This document shows positions 1-12,640 of a stretch of DNA of 64,000 nucleotides, piece by piece. This DNA is from Sparassis latifolia (Eukaryota; Basidiomycota; Agaricomycetes; Polyporales; Sparassidaceae), in contig CM031552.1 in assembly GCA_018466975.1 (NCBI GenBank), positions 1,178,001 through 1,242,000 on the forward strand. Reading direction: 5' to 3'. The position numbers were made by a program, and so were the translations under genes. Below the pieces are notes generated by a model. The model ran no database searches and had not been told where the DNA came from. It saw only the letters and a list, made by a program, of their open reading frames with translations. The stretch's first letter is position 1; each line of letters starts with the position of its first letter.

Positions 1-2870
1 GAAGATCATATGTCGATGTCGATGTCGACGATGATGATCTGAGAGGTATCAAGGTAGAAAAGGACAGTGATGCGAACCTGGATGATTCCAGTGTTGTTGA
101 AATCGAAAGGTGAGTTGCAGTGATGTCTGTGATTGTGATTGTAACAGCTGTTTGAAGCGATGCAGCTCTTCCGGTAACAGACCCTGGAATACTTGGTATG
201 CCTGAGAAAGGGTGCATATATTGATTACATTTCTGATGGACCACGCTTACATACTAAATTTCGACAGACGTAGGGACATTTTCACTCCACAGCTGACCCC
301 TAAGATGTCCTCACCCGTGTAAGTCTTATCTACAGTAACATACCTTGATGTAACATTATTTGATTTACAGGAAGTCTAAATCGTCTACCACACATACCTC
401 AGAAAAGTGTGCTCAATGGTATGGTTTAATATGTTTCATTCACTGTTTTATCTCATGAGCGATATAGTAGCTCCGATGTTTTGTAGTGTGTCTCCTACAA
501 AGAAGTCACGGTGAGTTCGTATCTTATTCGTTTACTTGCAACCGAGTTGAACGTATGTTATAGGATTCTGCAAAGCGATGAAGTGGATATCGAACTGCAG
601 TGAGTTTTATCTTTAATTTAATTTATTCCATCAGTAGCAACTGATACTACCGTCATTTAAGCACACCTACTAAATCCAAGCCTGTACCCATTGCTAAGGT
701 ATCCAAGAGAAAGTTGATTTTGAGGTATGTCACCTCCATTTGACTTTACGAGTGTCTAATCTGACATTGCCTTTGGTATGGTCCAGGCCATCTGATATCC
801 ATGGAGATGTGGCTGAGTACATTTTCTTAGGTTAGTTTGGTGGGGTAACACTGACATCAACTTAGATCCACACCTGTGAAGCGTACTCAGACTGCGTATA
901 TTCTCACCTCATTTATTTACCTTGGCATATTATAACGGTTGCTTAAACTATCCAAGGCCACCTTAGCTGACAAAGATGATTACGAGGAGACTGATGATGA
1001 TGCTATGCTGTTCGTACAGTTTTTTTCAGTTTTTTTCACTGTTACTTATATTTGATAGTGTATCACTGAAGTCAATTGCAAACGTGTCACCGAATGAGCT
1101 ACATGCACTTATGGCTATGATTGATGCGAGTATGCAGACTCCAAAGTATGCACAAGATCCTTCTATATGATATAATGTGCTGATTGCTTGACAACCAGGA
1201 CAAAAGTTGATCAGTACATGGAGAAGAACATGAAGAAAGTACAGGGTAAGCTTATGCTTGTACTTCAACTCTTGTGACACTGACTTTCTTAATCATGACA
1301 ATTTGCATAAGCTCTGATGAGGAATCAGAGGGCGACATATCACCCATGAAGATTGATGGTGCCAATAACGGTAAAGATTATAATTCCTCTAACACCAACG
1401 ATAATAACAACATTGCGAATGACTCAGATACTTTGGAGGATGATGATGCAGATAAAGACGATGAGGATCAGAATCACGACAAGAAGATGAGGAAGGGTGA
1501 AGTGAAAGGAAAAGATGTTTAAGTATATTGATGACGATGAGGACGAAGATGGCAATTTGAAGGTACGTAAGAGTGGAGCAAAAGGTAAAAGGGTGTTGAG
1601 GGAAGAGGACGAGGATGACGAAGAGGAGGCTGATGAGGAGGTGTGGAAGAATGAAGAAAAAGGCAAAGGGATGTCCACGATGACCATGAGTGCTGAGGTC
1701 AATACAGTTTCGGATGATATTAAGAAGCTGATGCGAGCATATTTTATTTGAGCTCTTGCGTTCTGATTTAGCAATATAGCACCAGTAAAAGAACAGACAA
1801 ACACGGAAATATTATATACATCTTTTTGTTGTAGTAGTGAGGTTGATGCAACTAACCCTAATTAAAGCATAAATTACTCGCCCACCTGCCCCCAAGTTTA
1901 AGTGCGAGATGACCGTTCCAAAGCTCCTTGACAGTGCTTTACAAGGAATCTATGAAGTATTGCCTCCGCTCCGGTACATTAATGTGAAACTTGGTGTGTT
2001 TTATTATATGCTAACTCGACTTTGCAGGAAAGCAAGTTTCTTGATCTACAACGAGAGCGATCTTACGACTGTTCCACTCAGCTTTGTTTATAAACAACAT
2101 GAGAGGCTTCTACTGTATAAGAGGCATGTCTTCTTTATATTAAATTGAATGTGCACTGATGGTTATCGCTTAGCACTATCTGTGACTTTGTTACCATTTC
2201 TATGAAGCATGGGCTGTTTCTTAATCCTTCATGAGGAGATCCCCATTTCTTTGAACCTGGGCCTGTTGGCGACATTGTCAGCCAGATGGGCATTCGTCAG
2301 ATCTGCTTGATGTTTGGGTTTTCAGGTCGGAGCAAAGTTGCAGAGGCTGAGGCTCATCCCGATGGTGAGAAGTATTACAAGTATATCCGACTCCTTCCTT
2401 TCAACCAAGAGTGGAATGGTACGTCATGTTTATGGGTACATATATCGGTCAAGACGAGTTTTATGTGCCTACAGGGAAGAAGCAAGTGAGCTTGGAGTTC
2501 TCTACGAAGTGGAGGAAGATGGGTGCTGGTAATGGCGAACATGACGATGAGGATGAACTATTCACAAGTAAGTTTATACCTTCATGTGATAGTCCTTTGC
2601 TTTTATCTTACATCTTGCCAGTGTTGAAGGGCGCAAAGTTTAATAAGTCTCAAAGTGGACATGCCAGCAGTTCTCATACACTGGGCAACATCATCACTGG
2701 GTATTGGGACCAAAGTAAGTGGTTTCTTACAGATCATACAACACTTGAGCCTTAGTCAATACACAGTTGCAGTATATGATTGTACCAAGTTTTTCCAGGG
2801 TAAGGATAGTCGAAAGCTTAAGGAGCCCTTCAATTTAGCAAAGGTTCGTGCGACTTGTCCTTTATGAAAG
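1..2870 (+). CDS. Unrecognised acidic multi-exon gene, 5' end outside the window
   Basis: Coding-like exons on the plus strand are separated by short introns, but the exon chain could not be closed. The first exon (1-109) is open from the edge, very rich in Asp and Val, and ends at a good GTGAGT donor. Further acidic, Lys/Ser-rich pieces lie around 1312-1510 and 1530-1745, with long Asp/Glu runs. At 1909-1976 a segment starting MTVPKLLDSALQGIY ends in CTCCG before GTACAT, and it joins in frame after the CAG at 2028 to a segment containing YNESDLTTVPLSF. A further piece at 2286-2430 contains HPDGEKYYKYIRLLPFN, followed by FYVPTGKKQVSLEF near 2470. I do not recognise a domain. The layout (acidic low-complexity N-terminus, then a more ordered C-terminus) resembles hypothetical proteins next to transposons in mushroom genomes, but that is only an impression. 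It may be partly decayed. Confidence 0.35.
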
Positions 2871-3164
2871 AAGAAGGTACCAGTCGGCTCATTTATTTGC
2901 ATTCTTCACTCGCCCATCAAATAGACAGCTGCAGCTAAGACTGACAATCCCAAGTTGTCTCTGTCACTGAATTTGCTTGCTATTTGTATCATCAGTTCGC
3001 AGCTGTAGTTTCCGTAATGTACTATGTGTCTTCAAAGTAGACCAGAATATCAAGTTTGTCGCATCGCGATACTCAATTATTTTTATAATGTGCCTGTGAT
3101 AACAGTTGTATTGAAAACCAATGCGACTTGTACAAATAGCTATCAACAGATGGGTGGTTGTGGC

Positions 3165-3745
3165 ACTTAGATTAGATAACAGATATCAGCTGTACTTCAA
3201 TATACAGCGCAACCACAGAGGCACGTGGATGTCTATATTAAGTGCAATGCGGGTATGCCAAATGTGGAATGCTCTTGTGGTTGTGACTGTTAGCTGCGGG
3301 CATAACCACAGGGGCACGCAGATGTTTATATTGAGTGTGATGCGGATATGTCAAATGTGGCACATCTCTGTGATTATGACTGTTTATCTAAATGGTCGGA
3401 AATGTCTTATGTGGCACACATCTAGAGTTGTGTCCCTTAGTTGCAGTTCTGACCACAGGCATGTGGAAATGTGCGTATTGCCTGTGGGGACCCTTATTAT
3501 AGTGGTCGGTGTGATTGCCATTCAGAAGGGCTCGTGATAACAGATAGGTGCAGAGCAGCAAGGTGGAAAGGGGATTTTTTTGACAGTGCATGAAGGGTAT
3601 TGATATAAGTCACCATCTAGAGGATAGTAAGAGATACAAAAGGGGTGTATTTCCTGCTCCTGTGTATTGATCATCTGCCAAGTGTAGGATGGCTGTAATA
3701 CTTAGATTAGATAACAGATAATAGTGCTACTTCAATATACATTAA
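3165..3745. repeat. Pair of ~45 nt direct repeats around a degenerate ~93 nt tandem repeat
   Basis: A 45 nt block beginning ACTTAGATTAGATAACAGAT occurs at 3165-3209 and again, slightly diverged, at 3700-3745. Between them, blocks starting with ACCACAG and GGCACG recur near 3211 and 3304, 93 nt apart, with a weaker third copy near 3451. An open frame at 3121-3537 runs through them and encodes a repetitive peptide (NHRGTWM and NHRGTQM variants). It is probably a by-product of the repeat rather than a gene. Confidence 0.55.
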
Positions 3746-4029
3746 GATTAGCTTTCACAACTTGTTATAGTCAGATTTGTGCTTTGAGACTATCACCATT
3801 GGCTTCAGGGCAAAAATTAGACCTAATTCACAACCTGAAACATTAAATTCTGTTGAGATTTGAGTGAGAAACGACCTCGACAGCGCTGAGATAAACCAAA
3901 AGAAAAATGCTTGGTCAGCTTTCAAGTTCTTTCATTGGTTCATTACACCAGGTAAGTCCGACTTTCTAGCTTTATCAGTATCCATTAGAAGCAATTAGAA
4001 GTCCGCACTTTTGACCTTACTTCATGCAT

Positions 4030-4665
4030 TTGTAATCAATTCTAATTAGTCTACAAGTCCGGGTTATCAGCTTTCTTAGTAACTCTTCTAGGGCAGCCTT
4101 CAAGCAACATAACTTCAGCCTTTTGGCAGATGTAGGTGCTGTGACTTCTAGGCTACAAGCCCAGCTTACAGCAATAATTGTAAAGCACCTTACAAGTCCG
4201 AGTTTCTTCATCATTAACACCTTCAGTAGAGTATTACAAGTTCTGATCTACTTGGAGACATGTAACTTGTCTATAATTCTGGGTTATTAACTTTGTTAGT
4301 AACTATTGTAGAGCTGCCTTTAAGCATTACAAATCCGCACTTCTAGCTTACTTAGTAGGCATTGTAGCAACTTGTAACTACATTATAAAGTCACTCATTT
4401 GGCATACTTAGTAGGCATTCTAACAATTTCCAACTGCCCTACAACTCCGAGTTTCTAACTAGTCTACAATTCCGGGTTATTAACTTTGTTAGTAACTATT
4501 GTAGAGATGCCTTGAAGACTTACAAATCCGCACTTTTAACTTATTTAGTAGGCATTGTAGCAACTTGTAACTAGACTATAAAGTCACACCTTTGGCATAC
4601 TTAGTAGGCATTCTTTGGTATACTTAGTAGGTGTTGAAACAATTTCTAACTGCCCTACAACTCTG
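4030..4665. repeat. Three diverged ~193-220 nt tandem repeats
   Basis: The block GGGTTATTAACTTTGTTAGT starts at 4281 and again at 4474, 193 nt apart. A more diverged copy starts at 4061. Each unit continues with CTTACAAATCCGCACTT, TAGTAGGCATTGTAGCAACT and CATACTTAGTAGGCATTCT. No coding content was seen. Confidence 0.7.
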
Positions 4666-5092
4666 ATTCTTATAAGCACATTTGTAACAGTTTCTAGTAT
4701 TATTTTTTGTAGTAATTCTTACAAGTGCATTTGTAATAGTTTCTAGTCTCATTTTTTGTAGTGATTCTTATAAGCAAATTTGTAACAGTTTCTAGTCTCA
4801 TTTTTGTAGTGATTCTTATAAGCAAATTTGTAACAGTTTCTAGTTTCATTTTTGTAGTGATTCTTATAAACTCATTCGTCGCAGTTTGTAGTCTGATTGT
4901 TTGTAGTGATTCTTATAGGTGCATTTGTAGCAAATTCTAGTCTTTTTTTGTAGTGATTCTTATAAGCGAGTTTGTAACAGTTTCTAGTTTCATTTTTTGT
5001 AGTGATTCTCATAGGCACATTTTTAACAGTTTCTAGTCTCATTTTTGTAGTGCTTCTTATAAACTCATTTGTAACAATTTCTAGTATTCTTA
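4640..5092. repeat. 48-49 nt satellite, array 1 (about nine copies)
   Basis: Consecutive units carry GTAACAGTTTCTAG, then TTTTTTGTAGTGATTCTTAT, then a short variable spacer. Unit starts fall near 4684, 4733, 4782, 4830 and 4878, giving a period of 48-49 nt. Later units are more diverged. The same unit forms array 2 at 5400-5832 and, in reverse orientation, an array at 13845-14125. Confidence 0.85.
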
Positions 5093-5832
5093 CTGGAGAT
5101 TACTAGACACTATTGCAGGTTACTGGAGATTCTTACAAGTGACATCAGGTGACATATACAGACTGTTGTAAGCTCAATACAAACTGATATTAAGGAGTAT
5201 ATTAGGAGCCAGTATAATAGGCTATTGTTGACTTGCTGAAATCAACAATATACTAAGAGTTAGTAGGCAACCTTGTAAACTATTGTAAGGCCCTTATCAA
5301 CTTACATTACTTAGTACAGTGTGACATTGTAGAACACTTACTACATATTATTAGATGGCATACTAGGAGTCAGTAGAGAATATAATTTCTTAAATACATT
5401 TTCATACAATGTTATAGGCACATTTGTAGCAGTTTTAGTGTCATTTTCTGTAGTGATTCTTATAAGCAAGTTTGTAACAGTTTGTGGTCTCATTTTTTGT
5501 AGTGATTCTCACAGACACATTTGTAACAGTTTCTAGGGTCAATTTTTGTAGTGATTCTTATAGGCACATTTGTAACAGTTTCTAGGGTCAATTTTTGTAG
5601 TGATTCTTATAAGCAAATTTGTAACAGTTTCCAGTTACATTTTTTGTAGTAATTCTTACAGGCACATTTGTAACAGTTTCTAGTGTCAATTTTTGTCGTG
5701 ATTCTTATAGACATTTGTAACAGATTCCAGTCTCATTTTTTGTAGCTATTCTTATAAGCACATTTTTTGTAGCAATTCTTATAGATACATTTGTAACAAT
5801 TTCTAGTGTTAATTTTTGTAGTGATTCTCATT
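5090..5832. repeat. Left arm of a long inverted repeat, including satellite array 2
   Basis: Positions 5090-5400 (non-tandem) plus array 2 of the 48 nt satellite (5400-5832, about eight or nine units) match the reverse complement of 13848-14483. Aligned by eye the non-tandem part is roughly 80% identical and collinear over about 300 nt. For example GATTACTAGACACTATTG here faces GATTACTAGAGACTATTG on the other strand near 14455. The arms are separated by about 8 kb of broken transposon-like sequence, so they may be terminal repeats of a large element or two opposite copies of a dispersed repeat. Confidence 0.65.
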
Positions 5833-6860
5833 GGCACATTTGTTCCTGAAGTCAAAGTAAGTGATCTCAAAACTGTTACAACAAAAAAAAACCTAAAAAC
5901 AAGTTGTATAGTTTTCATATGTAGGTGAATTATAATATACATTTTAAATTGAACTTGAGCAACAGTGAGTCTTCTAAGGCTGATAAAAATTGTTAAAACT
6001 GCCAAAAAATTGAGAGACTAAGAAACTTTTTAGTTATTACCAGGAGACATTTTGAGGCTCAAAAAAATGCAAATTAATCTGAAAATTTTGTGAAATAACA
6101 ACTTTTATAGTTCTGACTATTATTGGTGAAAGCATGACACTTTCTAGTATGTCAAATGTACTTTAACTAAATTTAAGATAAAACATAGTGTTTTAAGATT
6201 CAGAAATATGAAAAAATAGGAAAATTTATCAGATGTGAAAGTTTATAGCTACTCTCACTAAAGTACAAAATGCTTTTTAAACTGAAAGTGTGTGCTTCAA
6301 GCTTCACCAAAATGACAAAATAATATACTTTACAACAGATAGATTATGTAATGTACTTCAAGCAGAAGTGAGAGTTTTCAGGCTTAGGAAAATTTGTAAA
6401 ATAAGAAGCATTTGCAAGGATGGCATGCACAGAGGGCAGACAATAACAGTAATAAGTTTGCTAGAGTGCTATCTGATTGTAAGAGTGTAATAGGTGCATG
6501 AAAGCACTACACATATGTGGGAGTGGTTATATTAATAAGAGCAGCATATGCTAGCAAGAGCAATGTGCATGGACAATAAGGGAGGTAGGCTGATGGAAAT
6601 AATGCAATATTGTGCATATATAAGTTTGATCCTATTGTCCATCTCTTCCTACCAAAAACATATGTCTGTGAAGATTGCATGTCTGTGACACCTGTATCTC
6701 TGTATGTACTGGTATTGGTCTCTGCACAGATTAGCCCCACCCATGCTCTACACTGGCTATTATAAGGGCAATGATAAACTGGGCTATTATAGGAGACTCA
6801 GTAGATGCTATTAGATGGTAACTCAAATTAGTGCAGTCTTAAAGACATCTTATTATAACC
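5833..6860. other. AT-rich stretch without a recognisable gene
   Basis: The sequence is strongly AT-rich with A-runs. Short open frames show no family resemblance and no credible splice structure. I see nothing to annotate here beyond spill-over of the flanking repeats. Confidence 0.5.
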
Positions 6861-6862
6861 TT

Positions 6863-7802
6863 TCAGGAATCGTTACTGCCATGCGAAGCAATGGCCCACT
6901 CCAAACTAGTTACTTTGTGTACAATACAATACTCACCACTGCATGCACAAAAAAGCTGGCACTTCATGGGGATATTGTATACAGAAGTGCTGCCCACAAC
7001 TGCTCTTTGACCTCCTTTGATACACCCTTCTTGAGAGGAAGACAGTCTGACACGAAGTTCTGTGCAGGGCAACTGCCAAAGAAGTTGGCGCTGTTGTTCA
7101 TCACGGCCTGCAAAGAGGCACCTTTGTTAGCCTGGTGCACATCCCACCGGTGTTGGACTGGGTCTGACAGTGCACTGTGCTGCCCCTCTGCCCAGAGCTG
7201 AAGCCCAAAATGACCGCGTGCTGCATTGCCGCTGGGTAGAAGAGGCAGCAGGATAGGTGCAGCGCTGCATCAGACCCAGTCTGAGGAGTAGCCGTGCTCA
7301 CTCACCGGAGTTGTGGCGAAGATGATTCGCATGTGCATGGGGCTTTTTGCCTTAGCTCATGCACTGTTGGGCCTAAAGAAATTGCGCCGTGACTTTAGCT
7401 GCCCGGTGTATTCAAAAAATTCAAACCCCTTGAGCCACATCCGCACTTCAGTGAGCCAGTTGGACATCAATGTGGCGGAGGAGATAATGATGTGGAGCGC
7501 ACTGCTGATGAGCTTTCGGCCCTCAGGCAGCCTTAACTGTGCTGCTCGTCTGTCACGTGAATACGAGCATCTGTGCCAACAGTCTGAAACTCACGTGAGA
7601 CCTCCACCAGTTTCCCTCGCTCCTGAGCATCGACATAGTGGCTAATTATCTCAATCAGTCCAAGTGCTTGCACCATCTTGCCCAATCCGATCTCATCCGC
7701 GATGAGTATACCAGTGGAGCCCTGCGCAATGTCACGTGAATCCTGGCCACGGACATGTATTGGTACCATAGTCTGTCTGACACCTGAGAGGCTCTTAGCC
7801 AC
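6863..7802 (-). pseudogene. Broken SNF2-family helicase (ATPase core fragment)
   Basis: Three minus-strand pieces read like a SNF2/SWI2 ATPase. At 7802-7536 a segment contains STGILIADEIGLGKMVQALG, the Walker A region of SNF2 proteins (usually DEMGLGKT), with Met in place of the catalytic Thr/Ser after Lys. Downstream, near 7500-7340 in another frame, comes IISSATLMSNWLTEVRMW, which resembles motif Ia and the region after it (PATLLSNW). At about 7060-6900 a piece with LPLKKGVSKEVKEQLW could be the later conserved block. The pieces are in different frames with stops between them, and the DEAH box and the C-terminal helicase lobe were not found. SNF2-like genes of this kind often lie in mushroom transposon clusters, so the fragment may be mobile-element cargo. 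The family call is fairly firm; the activity is surely lost. Confidence 0.55.
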
Positions 7803-9259
7803 TACACAATATAGATTATGTTGAAGCTAAAAGCTAGGTTGGAAGGGTATCCTGAAGTGAATGAGGTTGTAGAGCTAGCACACAATCCCCAATACAATTC
7901 TAACATATTTAGTGTACCAATCCCGCAATGATTTGTAATCTAACATGTGTAAACTATTGTTTGACAGAGAACTATATGTCTTTAAATCCCATGTCAGCAC
8001 CTCTAGATCGAATTATTCCAGCCCTTCCAAATGAAATAATATGCAAGAAGGTCATATCAGACTGGTCGCACTTGACCCGCAACATAGAGAAGGTTCTTAC
8101 AGTCAAGGAGGCTGAGACAGAGGCAAAGAAGACAGAGGTCAGGATGTGGCAGCAAAAGCTGTGACTCACGAGTAAATGTTGGCTCGATGCTACAGTCATT
8201 CCTCCCTTTCCTCCAATGACAATCATTATTGATACAGAGGATCAGCTTATTGCTCTCTTTCGAGCAATTATCAAGTACAAGAAGTCCTTCTGCAAATGCT
8301 ATCTCAGCAATGGCCCAAACAAAAACCATCTGACATTTCTGAACATTTATGAATTGGATCTATGACACTGCCTTGACTACAATGTATTGCAAATACAAAT
8401 ATTGGCCAAGGCAGCTATACCCCTTATGACCTCCTTGATGAGCTTAAAGTACACTATCAGCTATCAGGTGTGCACAAACCAGCTCGAATGCATAACTGCA
8501 TGGTGGAAGGATGAGAGAAGTACACTCAAGCAACTCCATCTATATCATAATGAGGATTCTTTGTTAGCATGGGTGTAAGTAAGCATTTTATCCAGTCTAA
8601 GAATTCTGCAACTAAATGGCATACATAGAAAAGAAATGTCATGGTATCAACCCAATTTTCTACAGCTTCTTGCCCGCCTGCCTTGCATTCCATCTCGACT
8701 AGAATTGACAGTGGTCAGCAATACTTTGATGTGATATTGCAATGCGAAGAGACTACTATCACGACATGGTTCAGAGAACTACCAACCTTGCACGAGTTAT
8801 ACTTTTGTCATGGAGAGCTGAACGAGTATGAGATGTTCTGGTATTGACTCAGATAAACAGCATATATATGGAAGAAGACTCGAAAGTGATGGAGAGCTGA
8901 CAATCAAAGAAGGAATTCAGTCAATTGAGAATGGACAAAGAAATGCAAAGACTTCAACCTGGACTGTAGATCGAAGAAGCAGAAGACAATGTGTCGAGAT
9001 TGTATTGTGAGTGCATGCAATAGTATGAATATTACTCATACTAAGCAGTAACCTAGAAATGTGGAGGCAAAGAGACCAAAGCCAAAGACAATTTCTCATG
9101 AACGATACAGGAAGATCATGCTACAAGACACTTTGATTAAGCTTCTCAGAGGTGAATAACATGATTCTCTGTTCCACTAGATGAACGACTCATAAATAAC
9201 CAGAAGAGCTAGGATGGCTGATTTAAATCATTCTGATAGAAAGGGTGAAGGTGGCACTA
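7803..9259. other. Interrupted coding-like sequence, not recognised
   Basis: Several plus-strand open pieces (7928-8164, 8387-8578, 8641-8847, 8828-9010) have protein-like composition, including ITTWFRELPTLHELYF near 8760 and RPKPKTISHERYRKIML near 9080. They are in different frames, and I could not join them with credible introns. They may be remnants of a transposon-borne gene. Confidence 0.3.
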
Positions 9260-9527
9260 CTGTTGTAGATTATTTGGACAAGTCGTGTTGGTCTCTACTA
9301 CAATCATTTTGAAAGACCAACTGTACTTAAGGTGTATGACAGTAACAACAGCTACTACAAAGTTTGTAGTTAAACCCTAGACCTAACCCAGGACTAGGTG
9401 CACATCATGCATACAAATTTGTATTGAAAAGTCATTCCCACACCTTGGGGAAAAAGTGCATGTCCTCAAAACTTGGCGGAAGCCCTATCCCATAAAGAAC
9501 GATTCCTTCGTACCTCAGAAATCGTAA
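9260..9527 (+). repeat. 265 nt direct repeat, copy 1
   Basis: This block matches 16199-16462 in the same orientation along its whole length. Shared landmarks are GACCTAACCCAGGACTAG, GCATACAAATTTGTATTGAA and, at the 3' end, CTATCCCATAAAGAACGATT. The copies have diverged by substitutions and small indels, most in the middle of the second half. The 6.9 kb spacing and same orientation would suit LTRs of a retrotransposon, but no integrase or reverse transcriptase lies between them. They could also be two dispersed copies. Confidence 0.7.
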
Positions 9528-9536
9528 AGTGCTATC

Positions 9537-9740
9537 ATGGCCTCAGTTGAACCTCAAGTGGTGTCCTCATCATTTACGGACAACCTTACAAAAATTGTGG
9601 ACTTTATGATAAAGAGTGAGGAGCAAAGTGAGAAGCAGCATCAGGAGTTGCTTGAGCAGATAATGGAGATGAACCAGATGTATGTAGGAGCCTTTCAAGA
9701 GTATATGTCAACTCTCCAGAACTTGATTCAGAAGCAGTAG
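9537..9740 (+). CDS. 67-aa coiled-coil open frame, possibly a gag-like remnant
   Basis: This open frame starts ten bases after the first 265 nt repeat. It is highly charged and heptad-like, with SEEQSEKQHQELLEQIMEMN around residues 27-46, as expected of a coiled coil. A short frame directly downstream of an LTR-like repeat suggests the start of a retrotransposon gag. No zinc knuckle, protease or polymerase follows. The second repeat copy is not followed by a similar frame. It could also be a chance open frame. Confidence 0.3.
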   Translation: MASVEPQVVSSSFTDNLTKIVDFMIKSEEQSEKQHQELLEQIMEMNQMYVGAFQEYMSTLQNLIQKQ

Positions 9741-12640
9741 TTACTGTGCCATTACGACCAATCCAGCTGGGAGTGTGACAATGGACAGCTTGTAATGATC
9801 CAGCCACCCAGCCGGAACAGTCATGACAGCGGACGATGAACACATTGCGGCCAGCTGGCCAAACCAGCCACTAGGGAGGGAAAACTGATAGGGTGACCAG
9901 TCAACCGGCCAAGTCATAGTCTGAGTACCCAAGTTTGTACCATCCAGCCACTACACCCGTGACATAGGACATGTCTAGGATTCCGGCCAGACCAAACCCG
10001 TTCGGACATGTGACTGGCCAGATAGGTCATAATAGCACAGTAATTTGTATATCTACTTTAATCATAAAAGTACTCATGTATACTAGGTGACTTACAGCCA
10101 AAATACTGTGCAACCTGATTAGCATAGTAGGAATTGAGGGCATTAGTTAGAAGAACCTCAACACGATAATATCGACCTACTGAAGAAGAGTAAATATGCA
10201 TTTTTTAACCAACATTGAGAAATTGCCAAGAATTTGAAATAATTCCAAACTTATGCTCGACCTTTATCCTCACCACTGTCATTGTGACATTCCACTCCAT
10301 CTCCGTCAGTGTCCTTTCTCCAGGGCCAGCAAATGGGCTCAAGATCTGTGATGAAATACCATATGTGGATCTCCAAACAATTAAAAAAACTTTTTCAATT
10401 GGTGAATCTGGCATTAAACCAGGTAAAATGGCATATTAGGCACACTTGCAGAGGAAGCTGCTTGTGTTTAGAAGGAACATGTCATTGCATTATCCTTAAG
10501 GGCCCAAAAAGGTGGCCAAACATACCACATGGAAGCATCACAGCTTGATACTTCAGTGCATGATACTTCTTGTGTCTACTGTAGGCCACATGCTAGTAGC
10601 AAGACGAGTGGCAAATCCATCAGATCATACAGTCAATAAAGCCCCACACAGTACGCACAGGGACTTTGCAATGAGAAATTGTGTCAGCATATTGCTTGAG
10701 GTTCTGTGGTGAAAGCAAGTGACTGTGATCAAAATTGAAGAGATGATTCCACTACTCATCAAGGTAAATGACAACTCAGTTCACAATTTCAGATATTACC
10801 GCTTATGATTATAGAGTATTGCCAGCTCATACTCATCACTGGCACTTCAGAGCTGAGCACAGGTAAGCACAAGGGCTTCAAGAGAAGTGAAGCGATAGCG
10901 AGAATAGGTGGTAATGTGCTCCAGTAACTTCAAGACATGAGTCAACGCTGGTGAGAACCTCAATGCAGTGCATCAAAACATGACTTGAACAGGAGGTTGC
11001 AACAACTTACTTTAAACACCATATTGTGTCATGTTCTGGAATGGTATCTAACCACCTCTCCATTATTCTCTCCCCTCCGATCTCGGGCCACATGTGCTCA
11101 CACCTCCTGCAGCGACAATGCTTCCTGTCTTCCTCGCATGCAAGAACTGTAAGTCAGAAGTCTGCTTCCAAGAGGAATTGGCAAAGATGAATACTGGCTA
11201 CAGCACTACAGGGGGTGGTGGTAGTAGAACAGTGAGACCAAGAGCAAGTGAAAGGCATTTCATGTTGACCATGTACAATGAGACACAAAGCAACATTCTG
11301 CAGGGCACAGAAAAACATAGTCACGTGAGTGCATTTTGAAGACCCCATCACTCGGGCCAAGTTCTGCTACTGAGTCATGCCATTTAATTTTCATTACAGG
11401 GTGGTTCATTTTACACTTTACCTCCACAATAAGTATTCTAGCAGATACACTCTATTTTGAAAATTTCTCAGTCAAAATGTCTAAATTTGGAGGTTTGCAC
11501 CCAACCTTTGATCACTTTTGGGCCATTCTCAAGGGGTCGAAGATTTTGCCCCCAGCAGCTCATTTTTCGGGGATGGTGGCATCAGAGCTCTTAATGGATT
11601 ATTAGGAGTCCTGCAGTCCTGTTATGCCCAGCTCATCTCACACATCTTGATTAAGCCCAATTGTGCAAAGCACTGTATTGGTCCTCTCTGCATCAGGATG
11701 ATAGTAAGGAGATGGAATGACCAGTTTCACAACAAGATATTTGTGGGGAGTAGGCCACTGCTTTGCATGGCAGGAACGATTCCTGAGGTCCAGTGTTTCT
11801 GCTTTTCTCTTATCATTTAATTGTTTTCACATGCATTAATCATTTTGTATTACTTCTTAGTAGTTGATTACTGTGAAGAGTGATTCACTGCATTATATAG
11901 CATCTTGTATTCAGTATCTATTTAGAGGTTTCACCATTTGTATTCACTTAAAACAGTCACTTTAGAGGAAATTTTAGAAAAGTTTAATGTTATACTAATA
12001 AGTATAAAGAACTCAAGTATTTCTTGTTAGTGAATTACTTTTTAAAAGCTCTGAAACCCTGTTTTTATTTCAACTAGATTTATGTAAAAATTTATTTTAT
12101 AGAAATACTAAAAAGAAATAAAGTATTAAAATAACTTATAATATTATTTAGATACTTTAGGTATCACCAACAACTGCATGACAATATTTTAGTATGCTAT
12201 CTAATATTTTACTTACAAATATTTGGTAACTGTACTACAATAGTTCAGCATACCATCTATATGACTATATAAAAAGGTTACAAGAAAATGCTAGTGCTTT
12301 TTCAAATGAGAGCATTATAATGATCTATAATGTTATTCAATAACTGGTATATTGCTTAATAATATATAGTAAGCTTGTAACAATATTACACTCTTGACTT
12401 ACTTATAAGATGTCATCTAAGCGTATATAATAGTGTAATAGAGTATGTAACACACTTTACAGCAATAATATGTTATGTTATCACAAGAGTCTTATACATC
12501 TGCTATGTTACCTACCAACTTTTTCCACACCATTTAATATCAATTAACAATGTAGTGTAATGTAAATAATAATTTATTTCTAGCTGTCTGATAATAGTCT
12601 AACATATTGCTAAGTATCTCACAGTAGAATTATCTAAAAC
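9741..12640. other. About 2.9 kb without a recognisable gene
   Basis: The stretch at 9741-10020 has an unusual density of CCAGCC, GGCCAGC and CCGGCC words. The rest becomes steadily more AT-rich. No conserved protein, RNA gene or clear splice structure was found. Short open frames around 11094-11820 look random. Confidence 0.5.

Noticed and set aside
3121..3537. 138-aa open frame as a gene
   Set aside because: It is made of degenerate 93 nt repeat units, has no family resemblance and lies in repeat-rich DNA.
4640..5832. Regularly spaced 48 nt repeats considered as a CRISPR-like array
   Set aside because: The units are contiguous satellite copies with no unique spacers, and the genome is clearly eukaryotic.
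9370..9395. CCCTAG/CCTAACCC words considered as telomeric repeat
   Set aside because: There are only one or two degenerate units, and they lie inside the 265 nt direct repeat.
9741..10020. CCAGCC/GGCCAGC-rich stretch as a regulatory array
   Set aside because: The words are irregularly spaced and there is no neighbouring gene that they could plausibly control.
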